The notes beneath the pieces are model-generated. The model saw only the letters and a list, made by a program, of their open reading frames with translations, searched no databases and was not told the DNA's origin. A program made the position numbers and the translations under genes. DNA of 64,000 bases from Dactylosporangium siamense (lineage in GTDB: Bacteria > Actinomycetota > Actinomycetes > Mycobacteriales > Micromonosporaceae), in NCBI RefSeq assembly GCF_016862795.1, contig NZ_BONQ01000107.1:62001-126000 (forward strand), written 5' to 3'. Each line of letters opens with the position of its first letter. Within the stretch, counting starts at the first letter, position 1. This document shows, piece after piece, positions 17,095-25,585 of the stretch.

Positions 17095-18153
17095 CTACAG
17101 GCCGGCGCGGACGGCTGCCTCCATCGTGGCGGGGACGGGCCCGCCGTGCAGGGCGTCGAGGGCGAGCAGCGCCGCGCCCGCCACCGGCGGCGAGGACAGC
17201 ACCGTCACCGACGCCCGCGGCGATAGCTTGGCCAGCCTGCCGAGGATGTCCGTGTGCAGCAGCGGATGGCGGGCGGTGAGCACCCCGCCGCCGAGCACGA
17301 CGGTGTACGGGGCGTCCAGCAGCGACAGGCGGCCGGCGGCCACCCGTACCAACGCCTCGATCTCCGCGGCGAGCCTGGACACGACCCGGGCGGCGACCGC
17401 GTCGCCCGCGGCGGCGACGGTGAACAGGACCTCGCACAGCTCGTCGATGCGGCCGGCGGGCAGGTCACCGAGGTGCAGCGCGACGCTGACCGCCTCGGCG
17501 CTCGGCAGCCCGAACCGGTCCGTGACGGCCGCGGTCAGCCCGGTGGCCGGCCCGCGGCCGTCCTCGCCGCGCACCGCGTGGTAGAGCGCGAGCGGGGCGA
17601 GGTGCTGCCCGCCGCCCCAGTCGCCGGAGAGCTGGCCGAGGGCGGGGAAGCGCGACGTCTGCCCGTCGCGGCGGCGGCCGGCGGCGTTGATCCCGGCCCC
17701 GCAGACCACGCCGACCGCGTCGGGGTCGGCGGTCCCGGCGCGCAGCAACGCGAAGAGGTCGTTGTCGACGGTGACGGCGTCGGCGAGGCCGAGTGCGGTG
17801 ACGCCGGCGTTGAGGCGTTCGACCTCGACGGGCAGGTCGGCGCCGGCGAGGTACGCCGACAGCCGGCTCAACGGCAGCCCGGCGGGGACCGCGGCGGTGG
17901 CCCTGGCTCGCCGGACCAGGTCGCCCAGTTGGTCCAGGCAACCCTGCAGCCCGATGACGTGCGGGGAGATCGTAGGGCCGTGGATCCGGGCGAGGATCCG
18001 GCCGTCGGAGTCGCCGAGGACCACGTCGGTCTTGGAGTTGCCGCCGTCCAGCGCGGCAAAAAGGCTTGAGTGCGCAGCATGGGGGGTGTGGGGTGGCGCA
18101 GCCCCCCACGGAACCGCCGGCGGAGCCGGGGGAGCTGGAAACTGAGCGGTCAC
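17095..18153 (-). CDS. BadF/BadG-type ATPase, probable N-acetylglucosamine kinase
   Basis: 352 residues of the ASKHA fold. The phosphate-1 motif is LDGGNSKTD (about 36-44), with acidic phosphate-2 (TVDNDLFA) and the adenosine-region VVLGGGVL. Members phosphorylate GlcNAc or related sugars. The GTG start shares a GTGA overlap with the stop of the GH4 gene, so it is translationally coupled and the last gene of the sugar operon. The first 34 residues are an atypical Pro/Ala-rich extension encoded by a C-rich hairpin-like sequence, and no closer in-frame start exists. Confidence 0.85.
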   Translation of the reverse strand: MTAQFPAPPAPPAVPWGAAPPHTPHAAHSSLFAALDGGNSKTDVVLGDSDGRILARIHGPTISPHVIGLQGCLDQLGDLVRRARATAAVPAGLPLSRLSAYLAGADLPVEVERLNAGVTALGLADAVTVDNDLFALLRAGTADPDAVGVVCGAGINAAGRRRDGQTSRFPALGQLSGDWGGGQHLAPLALYHAVRGEDGRGPATGLTAAVTDRFGLPSAEAVSVALHLGDLPAGRIDELCEVLFTVAAAGDAVAARVVSRLAAEIEALVRVAAGRLSLLDAPYTVVLGGGVLTARHPLLHTDILGRLAKLSPRASVTVLSSPPVAGAALLALDALHGGPVPATMEAAVRAGL

Positions 18154-19391
18154 CGCAGCCACGCGAGGTGGTCGCGGTTGGCGGCGAGCAGGTCGTCGGT
18201 GAGCCGGGTCGCCTGGGTGTGCTGGCCGACCAGGGGGTGGGCGAGCAGCGCGCGGTAGACGCGGTCCCGCCCGCCGTGCACGGCCGCGTCGACGGCCAGC
18301 TCCTCGTAGGCGCTGACCGCGCCGACCAGGCCGCGCTGGTGCGCGTCGAGCGGGGGCGCGGGCAGCGGGGTCGCGCCGGCGGCGCCGACCCGGCAGGTGA
18401 CCTCGATGACGGCGTTGTCGGGCAGGAACGGCATGGTGCCGGCGTTGCGGACGTTCACGGCGTGGATCCCGCCGTCGTCGTGCTGCAGGGACGCGATCAG
18501 CCCGACGGCCGCCTCGGAGTAGAACGCCCCGCCCCGCTGGCCGAGCAGTTCGGGCTTTGACGTCAGGGTCGGGTCGGCGTACATGTCCAGCAGTGCGGCC
18601 TCGATCTCGGCGACCTTCGCACCCCGCGTGGGCTGCCCGCGCTCCTCGGAGACCACGAGGTCGTGGCAGTAGAAGTACCGCAGGTAGTAGGACGGCACGT
18701 TGCCGAGCGAGGCCAGCACCTCCGCCGGAATCTGGACTTCGGATGAAATGTCCGAAAGATGCGAAGCGAGGAGTCCGGGCAGCTGGTCGACGCCGTCCAC
18801 GTACGCCGCCCGCTCCCACGTCAGGTGGTTGAGCCCGACGTGGTCCAGCACCACCGACGACGGGTCGATCCCGAGCGTCGCGGCGAAGCGGCGCTGGAAG
18901 CCGATCGCCACGTTGCACAGCCCGGCCGCCTTGAACCCGTGGTCCAGCAGCGCCCGGGTCACGATCCCGACCGGGTTGGTGAAGTTGACGATCCACGCGC
19001 CCGGGTCGGCCCGCCGGGCGATGTCCAGCACCACCGGCACCGTCCGCAGCGCCTTCGCCAGTCCACCGGCGCCGGTCGTCTCCTGCCCGACGCAGTCACA
19101 CGCCAGGGGGAAGGTCTCGTCGCTGATCCGCGCCGCCTGCCCGCCGACCCGCAGCTGGATGACCACGGTCGACGCCCCGGCCAGGGCGTCGTCGACGTCG
19201 GAGGTCCACCGCAGCTTCGCCGGGTGCCCGTGCGCGGCCATGAGCCGCCGGGCGAACGCCCCCACGACCTCGAGCCGCTCGTGGGCGGGGTCCAGCAGGA
19301 CGATCTCCGAGGCGAACGGGGCGAGCCGCGCGAACCCGTCGATGAGCTCCGGGGTGTACGTGGAGCCACCCCCGACGACGGCGATTTTCAA
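18150..19391 (-). CDS. GH4 family glycosidase (6-phospho-beta-glucosidase type)
   Basis: 413 residues. GH4 enzymes use NAD+ and a divalent metal to cleave glycosides, often phosphorylated ones. The NAD site is IAVVGGGSTYTP at the extreme start. The metal-binding Cys and His lie in LCNVAIG and GLNHLTW. It is cytosolic. The start is TTG at 19391, in a TTGA overlap with the stop of the upstream permease gene; upstream codons lie inside that gene and do not look like GH4. It probably acts on the sugar imported by the adjacent transporter. Confidence 0.9.
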   Translation of the reverse strand: MKIAVVGGGSTYTPELIDGFARLAPFASEIVLLDPAHERLEVVGAFARRLMAAHGHPAKLRWTSDVDDALAGASTVVIQLRVGGQAARISDETFPLACDCVGQETTGAGGLAKALRTVPVVLDIARRADPGAWIVNFTNPVGIVTRALLDHGFKAAGLCNVAIGFQRRFAATLGIDPSSVVLDHVGLNHLTWERAAYVDGVDQLPGLLASHLSDISSEVQIPAEVLASLGNVPSYYLRYFYCHDLVVSEERGQPTRGAKVAEIEAALLDMYADPTLTSKPELLGQRGGAFYSEAAVGLIASLQHDDGGIHAVNVRNAGTMPFLPDNAVIEVTCRVGAAGATPLPAPPLDAHQRGLVGAVSAYEELAVDAAVHGGRDRVYRALLAHPLVGQHTQATRLTDDLLAANRDHLAWLR

Positions 19392-20209
19392 CCTTTGACT
19401 CCTGTCAGCGTGACACCCTGCACGAACGCGCGCTGGGCGAAGAAGAACAGCACCACGACGGGCACCATCGTGAGGATGGTCGCGGCGCTGACGAGGTTCC
19501 ACTGCACATGATGCAGGGTCTTGAAGGACGCCAGGCCCAAAGAGAGCGTCCAGTTGTGCTCGTTCTCACTGGTGTAGAGCAGCGGGCCGTAGTAGTCGTT
19601 CCAGGCGTAGAAGAACTGGAACAATGCTGCGGCGGCGATCCCGGGCCGGGCCATCGGCAGCACCACGCGCAGCAGGGTCCGCCACTCGCCGCAGCCGTCG
19701 ACCCGGGCCGCGTCGAGGTATTCGCCGGGAATGGTGAGCAGGAACTGCCGCAGCAGGAAGATCGAGAACGCGTCGCCCAGCAGCATCGGCAGCACCAGGG
19801 GCACCAGCGTGCCGGTGAGCCCGACATTTGCCCACATCAGGTACAGCGGCACCGTCGTCACCTGCGGCGGGATCATCATCATGCACACGATCACGACCAG
19901 GTAGGCGTTCTGCCCCCGCCAGCGCAGCTTCGCCAGGGCGTACGCGGCGGGGACGCTGGACAGGAGCATGAACCCGGTCGCGGCCACGGCGTAGATGACG
20001 GTGTTGAGCAGGTACCGCGGCAGCGGCGTCTTGCTGAACACGTCGGCGTAGTTGGCGAACCGCCACTGGTGCGGCCAGTACGACGCGGTCAGCGCCTGCG
20101 AGTCGGTCATCAGCGAGGTCAGCAGCAGGAAGGCCACGGGCGCGACGAACATGACGCACAGCGCGATCGCGAGGCTGTACCTGGCCGTCCACAACAACCA
20201 GCGGTTCAT
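19388..20209 (-). CDS. Carbohydrate ABC transporter permease (MalG type)
   Basis: 273 residues, six transmembrane helices, binding-protein-dependent permease of the CUT1 class. The EAA-like cytoplasmic loop is EYLDAARVDGCGEWRTLLRVVLP. The ATG at 20209 overlaps the stop of the partner permease (ATGA), and its own stop overlaps the GH4 start. No ABC ATPase is encoded nearby, so a shared ATPase of the MsiK kind probably energises it. Confidence 0.92.
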   Translation of the reverse strand: MNRWLLWTARYSLAIALCVMFVAPVAFLLLTSLMTDSQALTASYWPHQWRFANYADVFSKTPLPRYLLNTVIYAVAATGFMLLSSVPAAYALAKLRWRGQNAYLVVIVCMMMIPPQVTTVPLYLMWANVGLTGTLVPLVLPMLLGDAFSIFLLRQFLLTIPGEYLDAARVDGCGEWRTLLRVVLPMARPGIAAAALFQFFYAWNDYYGPLLYTSENEHNWTLSLGLASFKTLHHVQWNLVSAATILTMVPVVVLFFFAQRAFVQGVTLTGVKG

Positions 20210-21117
20210 GTCACCTTCAGGGATCGGCGCAGGAGCAGCAGGGAGACGGCGAAGGCGACGAGGAACAGCACGACCGCCATCGCGTTGGCGTAGCCGAGGG
20301 CGCCGTAGCGGAAGCCCACGACGTACAGCCACAGCGGGTAGGTGAACGTGGACCCTTCCGGGTAGCCGAAGGTCGAGGAGATCCCGGCGCCGGTGGTGGC
20401 CTGGCCGCTGGCCGCGGACGCGGCGACCGCGGCCTGCGCGAAGTACTGCAGCGTGGTGATGACGCCGATGACCGCGGTGAACGTGACGACGGGTGCGATG
20501 TTCGGCAGGGTCACGGCACGGAACCGCTGCCACGCGTTGGCGCCGTCGATCCGCGCCGCCTCGAGCTGCGCCTGCGGCACGTCCAGCAGCGCCGCCAGGT
20601 ACAGCACCATCACGTCGCCGACGGCCCACAGGCACAGCAGCACCAGCGACGGCTTGGACCAGTCGGGGGAGTTGAACCACAGCGGCCCGTCGATCCCGAC
20701 CTGCGCCAGCGCCGTGTTGACCGGGCCGACGCCGGGCTTGAGCAGGTAGACGAAGGCGAGGGTGGCGGCGACGGGCGGGGCGAGCGCCGGCAGGTAGAAG
20801 ATCGTGCGCACGATCCCCGAACCGCGGCGCAGGCCGGTGAGCAGCATCGCGGTGGCGAGTCCGCCGAGCATCCGGGCCGGGACCATGATCACGCACAGCC
20901 ACAGGGTGTTGGTGGCGGCGCGGGTCAGGAACGGGTCGTCGAACAGGTGCCGGTAGTTGCGCAGCCCGACCCATTCCGGGGTGCTGAGCAGGTCGAACTT
21001 CGTGAACGAGAAGTAGACCGCGGAGCCCAGCGGGTAGAGGAAGAAGACCACGATGCCGACCGTCGCCGGCGCCATGAACGAGGCGACGGTCAGCGCGTGG
21101 CGGAGCTTGTGGGGCAC
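20206..21117 (-). CDS. Sugar ABC transporter permease (MalF type)
   Basis: 303 residues, six helices. The EAA loop is QLEAARIDGANAWQRFRAVTLP, typical of CUT1 sugar importers. The GTG start at 21117 lies one base after the TAG of the binding-protein gene; starts further upstream would overlap that gene. It is the second gene of the operon and forms the heterodimeric channel with the permease encoded next. Confidence 0.92.
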   Translation of the reverse strand: MPHKLRHALTVASFMAPATVGIVVFFLYPLGSAVYFSFTKFDLLSTPEWVGLRNYRHLFDDPFLTRAATNTLWLCVIMVPARMLGGLATAMLLTGLRRGSGIVRTIFYLPALAPPVAATLAFVYLLKPGVGPVNTALAQVGIDGPLWFNSPDWSKPSLVLLCLWAVGDVMVLYLAALLDVPQAQLEAARIDGANAWQRFRAVTLPNIAPVVTFTAVIGVITTLQYFAQAAVAASAASGQATTGAGISSTFGYPEGSTFTYPLWLYVVGFRYGALGYANAMAVVLFLVAFAVSLLLLRRSLKVT

Positions 21118-21118
21118 G

Positions 21119-22432
21119 CTACCCGCCCAGCTGCAGCAGCGAGTTGACCTGCTTGTCCACATCGGACAGTCCCTTGCCGAGGTCGGCGGCGCCGCCGCTC
21201 TGCCACGTGTCGCAGAACGTCTGGAACGTCTCCTGGTAGGCCGGCCCGGCCGACGACGGCGGCGTGGTGCTGGTCTTCGGGTGGTTGAAGATGTCCACGA
21301 ACACCTTGAACTCGGGATCCAGGTGCAGGTCCGGCGAGGCCAGGGCGTCCTTCGTGGTCGGGATGTTCTTGAGGGTGTTGGCGAGCTTCACGATCGCCTT
21401 CGTGTCCGTGGTCAGATACTTGATGAGCTCCCACGCCGCCTCGGGGTTCTTCGCGGTGCGGGAGATGCCGATGACGTTGCCGGTGACGTAGCCGGAGCCG
21501 TACCGGTCCGGGCTCGACGTCGGCATCGGGGCGACCCCGAACTGCAGGTCCGGCGCCTGGTCCTTGGCGAACGCGATGCGGTACTCGCCGTCGAAGTTCA
21601 TCGCGACCTGGCCCTTCTGGAAGGCGTTCGCGTCGGAGTACTCGTCGCCCAGGGAGGCGCGGAAGGCCTCGAGCTTGTCGTAGCCGTACCAGTCGACCAG
21701 GTCCTTCTGCCACTTCAGCAACGTCTGCCAGGCGGGGTCGCCGCCGATCGCGGACGTGCCGTCGCCCTTGAGCCACTGCCCGCCGACCATCGGCCCGAGG
21801 TGCGACGGGGCGTTCTCGTAGAAGCCCCACAGCGGCAGGAACCCGGCCACCTGGATGGTGCCGTCGGCGGAGCGCTTGGTGAGCTTCTTCGCCGCGTCGG
21901 CGAACTCATCGAGGGTCTTCGGCGGGCCGGCGATCCCGGCCTCGGCGAACAGCTTCTTGTTGTAGTAGAGGCCGTACGCGTCGGCGAGGACCGGCATCGC
22001 GCACCGCTTGTTCTTGTACTGGGTGTACTCCTTGACGGTCTGCGGGAACCCGTCGAGGGACACCTTGTCGCGCGTCAGGTACTGCCCGAGGTCCAGCCAG
22101 GCGCCGCTGGCGCAGAACTGCCCGACGATGTCGGTGGAGTAGGACAGCCCGACGTCGGGGCCCTGCCCGCCGCCGATCGCCTGGGTCATCTTCGAGTCGT
22201 CCTGGCCGGACTTGACCACGACCTTGATCTTCGGGTGGGACGCCTGGAAGTCCGCGACGACGCCGTCGATGGCGGTGGCCTCGCGGTCGGTGAAGAAGTG
22301 CCAGAACTCCACGGTGCCGGAGACGTCGGCGCCGGGGTCGGCGATCGGTTTGTCCTTGGGGCCGGGGGTGCAGGCCGCGGCGAGGAGCGCCACTGCAGTG
22401 AGTAATGGGATGAGGGGGACGATGCGACGCAA
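21119..22432 (-). CDS. Sugar ABC transporter substrate-binding lipoprotein
   Basis: 437 residues. A lipoprotein signal ends LAAACTPG, giving a lipid-anchored extracytoplasmic receptor. The rest is a type I-2 extracellular solute-binding fold (VEFWHFFTDREAT; GPDVGLSYSTD). The start is TTG at 22432 with AGGAGG 6 nt upstream. First gene of the sugar-uptake operon; the ligand is probably a mono- or oligosaccharide given the GH4 enzyme and kinase downstream. Confidence 0.92.
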   Translation of the reverse strand: MRRIVPLIPLLTAVALLAAACTPGPKDKPIADPGADVSGTVEFWHFFTDREATAIDGVVADFQASHPKIKVVVKSGQDDSKMTQAIGGGQGPDVGLSYSTDIVGQFCASGAWLDLGQYLTRDKVSLDGFPQTVKEYTQYKNKRCAMPVLADAYGLYYNKKLFAEAGIAGPPKTLDEFADAAKKLTKRSADGTIQVAGFLPLWGFYENAPSHLGPMVGGQWLKGDGTSAIGGDPAWQTLLKWQKDLVDWYGYDKLEAFRASLGDEYSDANAFQKGQVAMNFDGEYRIAFAKDQAPDLQFGVAPMPTSSPDRYGSGYVTGNVIGISRTAKNPEAAWELIKYLTTDTKAIVKLANTLKNIPTTKDALASPDLHLDPEFKVFVDIFNHPKTSTTPPSSAGPAYQETFQTFCDTWQSGGAADLGKGLSDVDKQVNSLLQLGG

Positions 22433-22474
22433 GGGGGTCCTCCTGGGCGTGCGGAAGTGGCCGGCCTACACATG

Positions 22475-22501
22475 TATTGACCGACATCACTTGCATGGGG
22501 G
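22475..22501. promoter_or_regulatory. Possible operator of the sugar operon
   Basis: In the AT-richer leader between the ROK terminator and the TTG start of the binding-protein gene lies a loosely symmetrical segment bounded by CATG at both ends (CATGTA ... TGCATG). It could be bound by the ROK regulator encoded just upstream. The symmetry is weak and no clear -10/-35 pair was found. Confidence 0.25.
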
Positions 22502-22516
22502 ATTGTGGAGGTAGCA

Positions 22517-22558
22517 CACGGACGTCGGTCGATGCCGCCAGATCGGCCGACGTCCGTG
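22517..22558 (-). terminator. Hairpin after the ROK gene
   Basis: A perfect 12-bp inverted repeat (CACGGACGTCGG at 22517-22528, its complement at 22547-22558) with an 18-nt loop follows the ROK stop codon. It should end the repressor transcript and separate it from the sugar operon promoter. Confidence 0.68.
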
Positions 22559-22571
22559 GTTCAGGGGGCGG

Positions 22572-23696
22572 CTATGCGCCCGGTTGCCGCAGGGTGTCCA
22601 GCAGGGCCCGGCGCACGGCGGACAGCGCGGCGTCCGCGGCGCCCAGCAGGGGAGCGTCGTCCTCGACGGTGCTCACGGCGATCTCGGTGTCCAGGGGCGC
22701 CGCCCGCGACAGCGCCTTCGCGACCGCCTCGCCGAGCGCGGCCCCGCCGGCCCGGCCGATCTCCCCGCCGAGCACCACGAGTGGCGGGTCGAGCACCGCG
22801 ACGATGGCGGCCAGGCCGAGCACGATCCGCTCGGCCAGCTCGCGCAGCAGCGCGGTGTCGGTGAGCGGTGCCCCTCGCTCCGCCGCGAGGGCGTGCACGG
22901 CGTCGCCGCTGACCAGGTCGTGGAAGTCCCGGAAGCCGTCGGCGGCGACCGGCATGTAGCCGATCTCGCCGGCGCCGCCCCGGGCACCACGCAGTAGCTT
23001 CCCGCCGCCGAGGTCGATGGCGAGGCCGAGACCCGCCTCGCCGAGCCACAGCAGCGCGAACCCGTCCGAGTCGTAGCCCTGCGCGGCGCCGTGGGCGCGT
23101 TCGGCGAGTGCGGCGAGGTTGACGTCGTTGTCGACCTCCACCGGCACGCCGGCCGCCGAGGCGAGGTCGTCGACGAGACCGCGGCGGCTCCAGCCGGGCA
23201 CGTCGACGTGGTGGATGACCCGGTCCCGGGGGTCGAACGCGCCCGCCACGGCGAGCTGGACGTGGGCGACCGGGTCCCGGCCGACGCCGGCCGCCGCGCA
23301 CAGCGCGTCGATGGTGCCGGTGACGGCGGTGACCGGGTCGGTGTGGGTGAAGTCGACCGGGACGGCGAGCCTGGCCCGCTGGACGCCGCGCAGGTCGTGC
23401 AGCGACGCGGTCAGCGACGGCGCGCCGTCACGCACCGACATGGCGACGGCGTAGGCGGCGTCGGGGTTGACCGCGTACACCTCCGCGTTGGGGCCGGGCC
23501 GGCCGGTCTCGTGGCCGGCGCCGACGACCAGGTCGGCGTCGGCGAGCCGCTTGACCGCCTCGGAGATCGTCGGCTTGGACAGTCCGGTGAGGGAGCGCAG
23601 CTCGGCGCGCGTGAGCTGGCCGTGGTCGAGCAGGTGCCCGAGCGCGGCCGCCTCGTTGAGCGCCTTGAGCAGCTTTGAGGATCCGCCCAGCGGCAT
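22572..23696 (-). CDS. ROK-family transcriptional regulator
   Basis: 374 residues. An amino-terminal winged helix (about 20-70, TRAELRSLTGLSKPTISEAVKRL) is fused to a ROK sugar-kinase-like domain with AVAGAFDP and GGGKLL. The zinc-binding Cys cluster of active ROK kinases is missing (AGEIGYMPV follows directly), so it is a sensor rather than a kinase. It lies directly upstream of the sugar-uptake operon on the same strand and is its likely repressor. The ATG at 23696 follows an operator-like sequence. Confidence 0.92.
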   Translation of the reverse strand: MPLGGSSKLLKALNEAAALGHLLDHGQLTRAELRSLTGLSKPTISEAVKRLADADLVVGAGHETGRPGPNAEVYAVNPDAAYAVAMSVRDGAPSLTASLHDLRGVQRARLAVPVDFTHTDPVTAVTGTIDALCAAAGVGRDPVAHVQLAVAGAFDPRDRVIHHVDVPGWSRRGLVDDLASAAGVPVEVDNDVNLAALAERAHGAAQGYDSDGFALLWLGEAGLGLAIDLGGGKLLRGARGGAGEIGYMPVAADGFRDFHDLVSGDAVHALAAERGAPLTDTALLRELAERIVLGLAAIVAVLDPPLVVLGGEIGRAGGAALGEAVAKALSRAAPLDTEIAVSTVEDDAPLLGAADAALSAVRRALLDTLRQPGA

Positions 23697-23708
23697 TTGC
23701 TGTCGCCC

Positions 23709-23739
23709 CCAACTAATAGGCAGATTGACTAACAGTTGG
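23709..23739. promoter_or_regulatory. ROK-type operator candidate
   Basis: CCAACT (23709-23714) and AGTTGG (23734-23739) form an inverted repeat enclosing ACTAA direct repeats (AACTAAT and GACTAAC). NagC/XylR-type ROK sites use similar TTAGT/ACTAA half-sites. The element lies just upstream of the ROK gene start and is AT-rich, so autoregulation is likely. Confidence 0.45.
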
Positions 23740-23769
23740 TGGAACCGTAGGTGCCCTCAGGCGGTCATG

Positions 23770-24150
23770 TCAACGGCCCGTTCTCCACTGCCGCACGATC
23801 TCCTCCGCGTCCAGCGGGGGAAGGATGGTCGCCGGCCCGTCCAGCATCCCGCGCCGGGCCTGCTCGATGCGGGTGTTCAGGTCCGCGACGACCTTGCGCA
23901 CCCGTTCCTCGGTCCGCAGCGTCGGCAGCAACGACGGCAGGTCCTCGACCTCGCGGCGCAGCCGCAGCGTCGGCGGGACCCCACCCGGCAGACCCTCCCG
24001 CCGGGCGAGGTCACGGATCCACCAGTCCTCGTCGTAGAGCTCCCCGCGGTCCGGCAGCGGCTTCCCGGCCCCCGGCAGGTCGTCGAAGGCCCCCGCCTCC
24101 TGGGCCTCGCGGATCTGCCGGTCGATGTGCGACTCGTACCAACTCGACAT
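23770..24150 (-). CDS. DUF1992 (DnaJC28-like) protein
   Basis: 126 residues, soluble and charged. The conserved pattern IDRQIREAQEAGAFDDLPGA, then GKPLP and DEDWWIRDL, is the DUF1992 or DnaJC28-conserved domain found in bacteria without the J domain; its function is unknown. The ATG at 24150 is only 14 bp from the divergent DedA start, so the promoters must overlap or lie inside the neighbouring gene. Confidence 0.9.
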   Translation of the reverse strand: MSSWYESHIDRQIREAQEAGAFDDLPGAGKPLPDRGELYDEDWWIRDLARREGLPGGVPPTLRLRREVEDLPSLLPTLRTEERVRKVVADLNTRIEQARRGMLDGPATILPPLDAEEIVRQWRTGR

Positions 24151-24164
24151 GATCTCATTGTCCC

Positions 24165-24755
24165 GTGGAACAACTGGAGCGCTACGGCTATCCCGCCCTC
24201 GCCCTGCTCGTGCTGCTGGAGGGGATCGGCATCCCCACCCCGGCGGTGAGCGTGGTGGTGGCCGCCGCGGTGCTCGCCGGGCACGGCTCGATGAGCCTGC
24301 CGCTGGTCGTCGTGATCACCTTCGCCGCCGCCGTCGCCGGCGACAACCTCGGGTTCTGGCTCGGCCGCCGGGCCGGCCGCCCGGTGATCCTGCGGTGGGG
24401 CCGCCGGGTGGGTCTCACCGAGCCGCGGCTCACCCGCGCCGAGGAGTTCTTCGCCCGCCGCGGCCGCAACATCGTCGTCGTGGCCCGGTTCATCGACGGC
24501 CTGCGCCAGACCAACGGCCTCATCGCCGGTGCGATCGCCCTGCCCTGGCGCCAGTACGCGGTCCGCGACGCGATCGGCGGTGCGCTGTGGACCGCGCTGT
24601 GGGTGTCGGTCGGCGCCTTCGCCGGCGGCAACCTCGAGCGGGTCCGGACCTTCGTGCACCGCTACGAGACGCCGGCGATCGTGCTGGCCGCGCTGCTCGT
24701 GTTGTCGTTTTCGCTGGTGTACGTGTGGCGCCGCCGCCGCCGGGCCGTCCGGTGA
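24165..24755 (+). CDS. DedA-family membrane protein
   Basis: 196 residues, four to six hydrophobic segments with the DedA/SNARE-associated pattern: GIGIPTPAV, AGDNLGFWLGRRAG, and FFARRGRNIVVVARFIDGLR followed by AGAIALPW. DedA/DTT proteins move undecaprenyl phosphate or phospholipids across the membrane. Translation starts at GTG 24165 with no Shine-Dalgarno sequence, which may mean a leaderless transcript. The gene converges on the lipoprotein gene at 24762. Confidence 0.9.
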   Translation: MEQLERYGYPALALLVLLEGIGIPTPAVSVVVAAAVLAGHGSMSLPLVVVITFAAAVAGDNLGFWLGRRAGRPVILRWGRRVGLTEPRLTRAEEFFARRGRNIVVVARFIDGLRQTNGLIAGAIALPWRQYAVRDAIGGALWTALWVSVGAFAGGNLERVRTFVHRYETPAIVLAALLVLSFSLVYVWRRRRRAVR

Positions 24756-24761
24756 CCCGGG

Positions 24762-25391
24762 TCAGCAGGCGGCGGTGGCCTGCTCGCGGAACGCCTCGAG
24801 GGTCATGGCCCGCTCGTCGAGGCTGTGTCCCTTGTGCGTCCACACCTCGCCGTCCTTGAGCCCGTCCAGGTCGTCGAGGGTGAAGTCGACCCACGTGATG
24901 TCGGGTTGGGCGCTGCTGACGTAGGCGGTGTAGCTGCCGGTGGACGAGAGGTGTGGCGGACCGGGGGGCAGTCCCCAGATCGGTGTGTCCTGCCAGCCCT
25001 GCGGGGTGGTGCCGATCTCGATGGTCCACGCCTGGCCGGTGTCGCTGACGTTGGCGACCCGCCAGATGTCACCCTGGGCGCCGCCGGTCGCAGGCCCGCC
25101 GACGGCCCATCCGGCCGGCCACGACCCGCTGGCCCCGCCAGCCGTGCTGGGTGCCGTGCCGCCTGGCGCCGGTGTCACGGCGGACGGCGGGGCGGACGGC
25201 GCCGGTTCCGGCCCGCGCAGGTAGACGCCGTGCACGGTGCCGCCGGGGCACGCCTGGATGTGCAGGATCGGGCGGCCGGCCGGGTTGCGCCCGACGGCGA
25301 GCAGGGGTTCTGAGGGCGGCGAGCACGCCGACAGCCCACCAAGGGCAAGCGCCGCGACGAGCGCGGCTGCGGGGAGACGGGCGGGGCGCAT
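24762..25391 (-). CDS. Hypothetical lipoprotein
   Basis: 209 residues. A lipobox (GGLSAC) predicts lipid anchoring outside the membrane. A Pro/Ala/Ser/Gly-rich linker follows (about 60-100), then a folded domain with TWTIEIGTTP-like beta strands and a final Cys. I do not recognise the family. The ATG at 25391 was chosen because the signal peptide begins there; the longer frame upstream shows no signal sequence. The stop lies 6 bp from the convergent DedA stop. Confidence 0.78.
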   Translation of the reverse strand: MRPARLPAAALVAALALGGLSACSPPSEPLLAVGRNPAGRPILHIQACPGGTVHGVYLRGPEPAPSAPPSAVTPAPGGTAPSTAGGASGSWPAGWAVGGPATGGAQGDIWRVANVSDTGQAWTIEIGTTPQGWQDTPIWGLPPGPPHLSSTGSYTAYVSSAQPDITWVDFTLDDLDGLKDGEVWTHKGHSLDERAMTLEAFREQATAAC

Positions 25392-25461
25392 GGACACGAG
25401 TATCGCGAAGATCGGTGGGTGTCGCTGACCCGTTGGCGCCACGCCGGAGCCGGCTACATTA

Positions 25462-25488
25462 CGTAACCTTGCGGGTGCATTGCGTGAC
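25462..25488 (+). promoter_or_regulatory. Possible sigma-BldN-type promoter of the chaplin-like gene
   Basis: CGTAAC (25462-25467) is followed 15 bp later by CGTGAC (25483-25488). The reported sigma-BldN consensus for chaplin and rodlin genes in Streptomyces is CGTAAC, about 16 bp, CGTTGA. The -35 match is exact; the -10 match is partial. The position would give a leader of about 90 nt. This is inference by comparison with remembered consensus sequences. Confidence 0.4.
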
Positions 25489-25585
25489 TGTTTTTCGTGA
25501 AATATCCGTCCAGGACTCGCATTTCGGGTTAAGTGGGGGTCGCGACGGACGTTCACCGTCGATCACTCGTCGAAAGGTCGTCATC

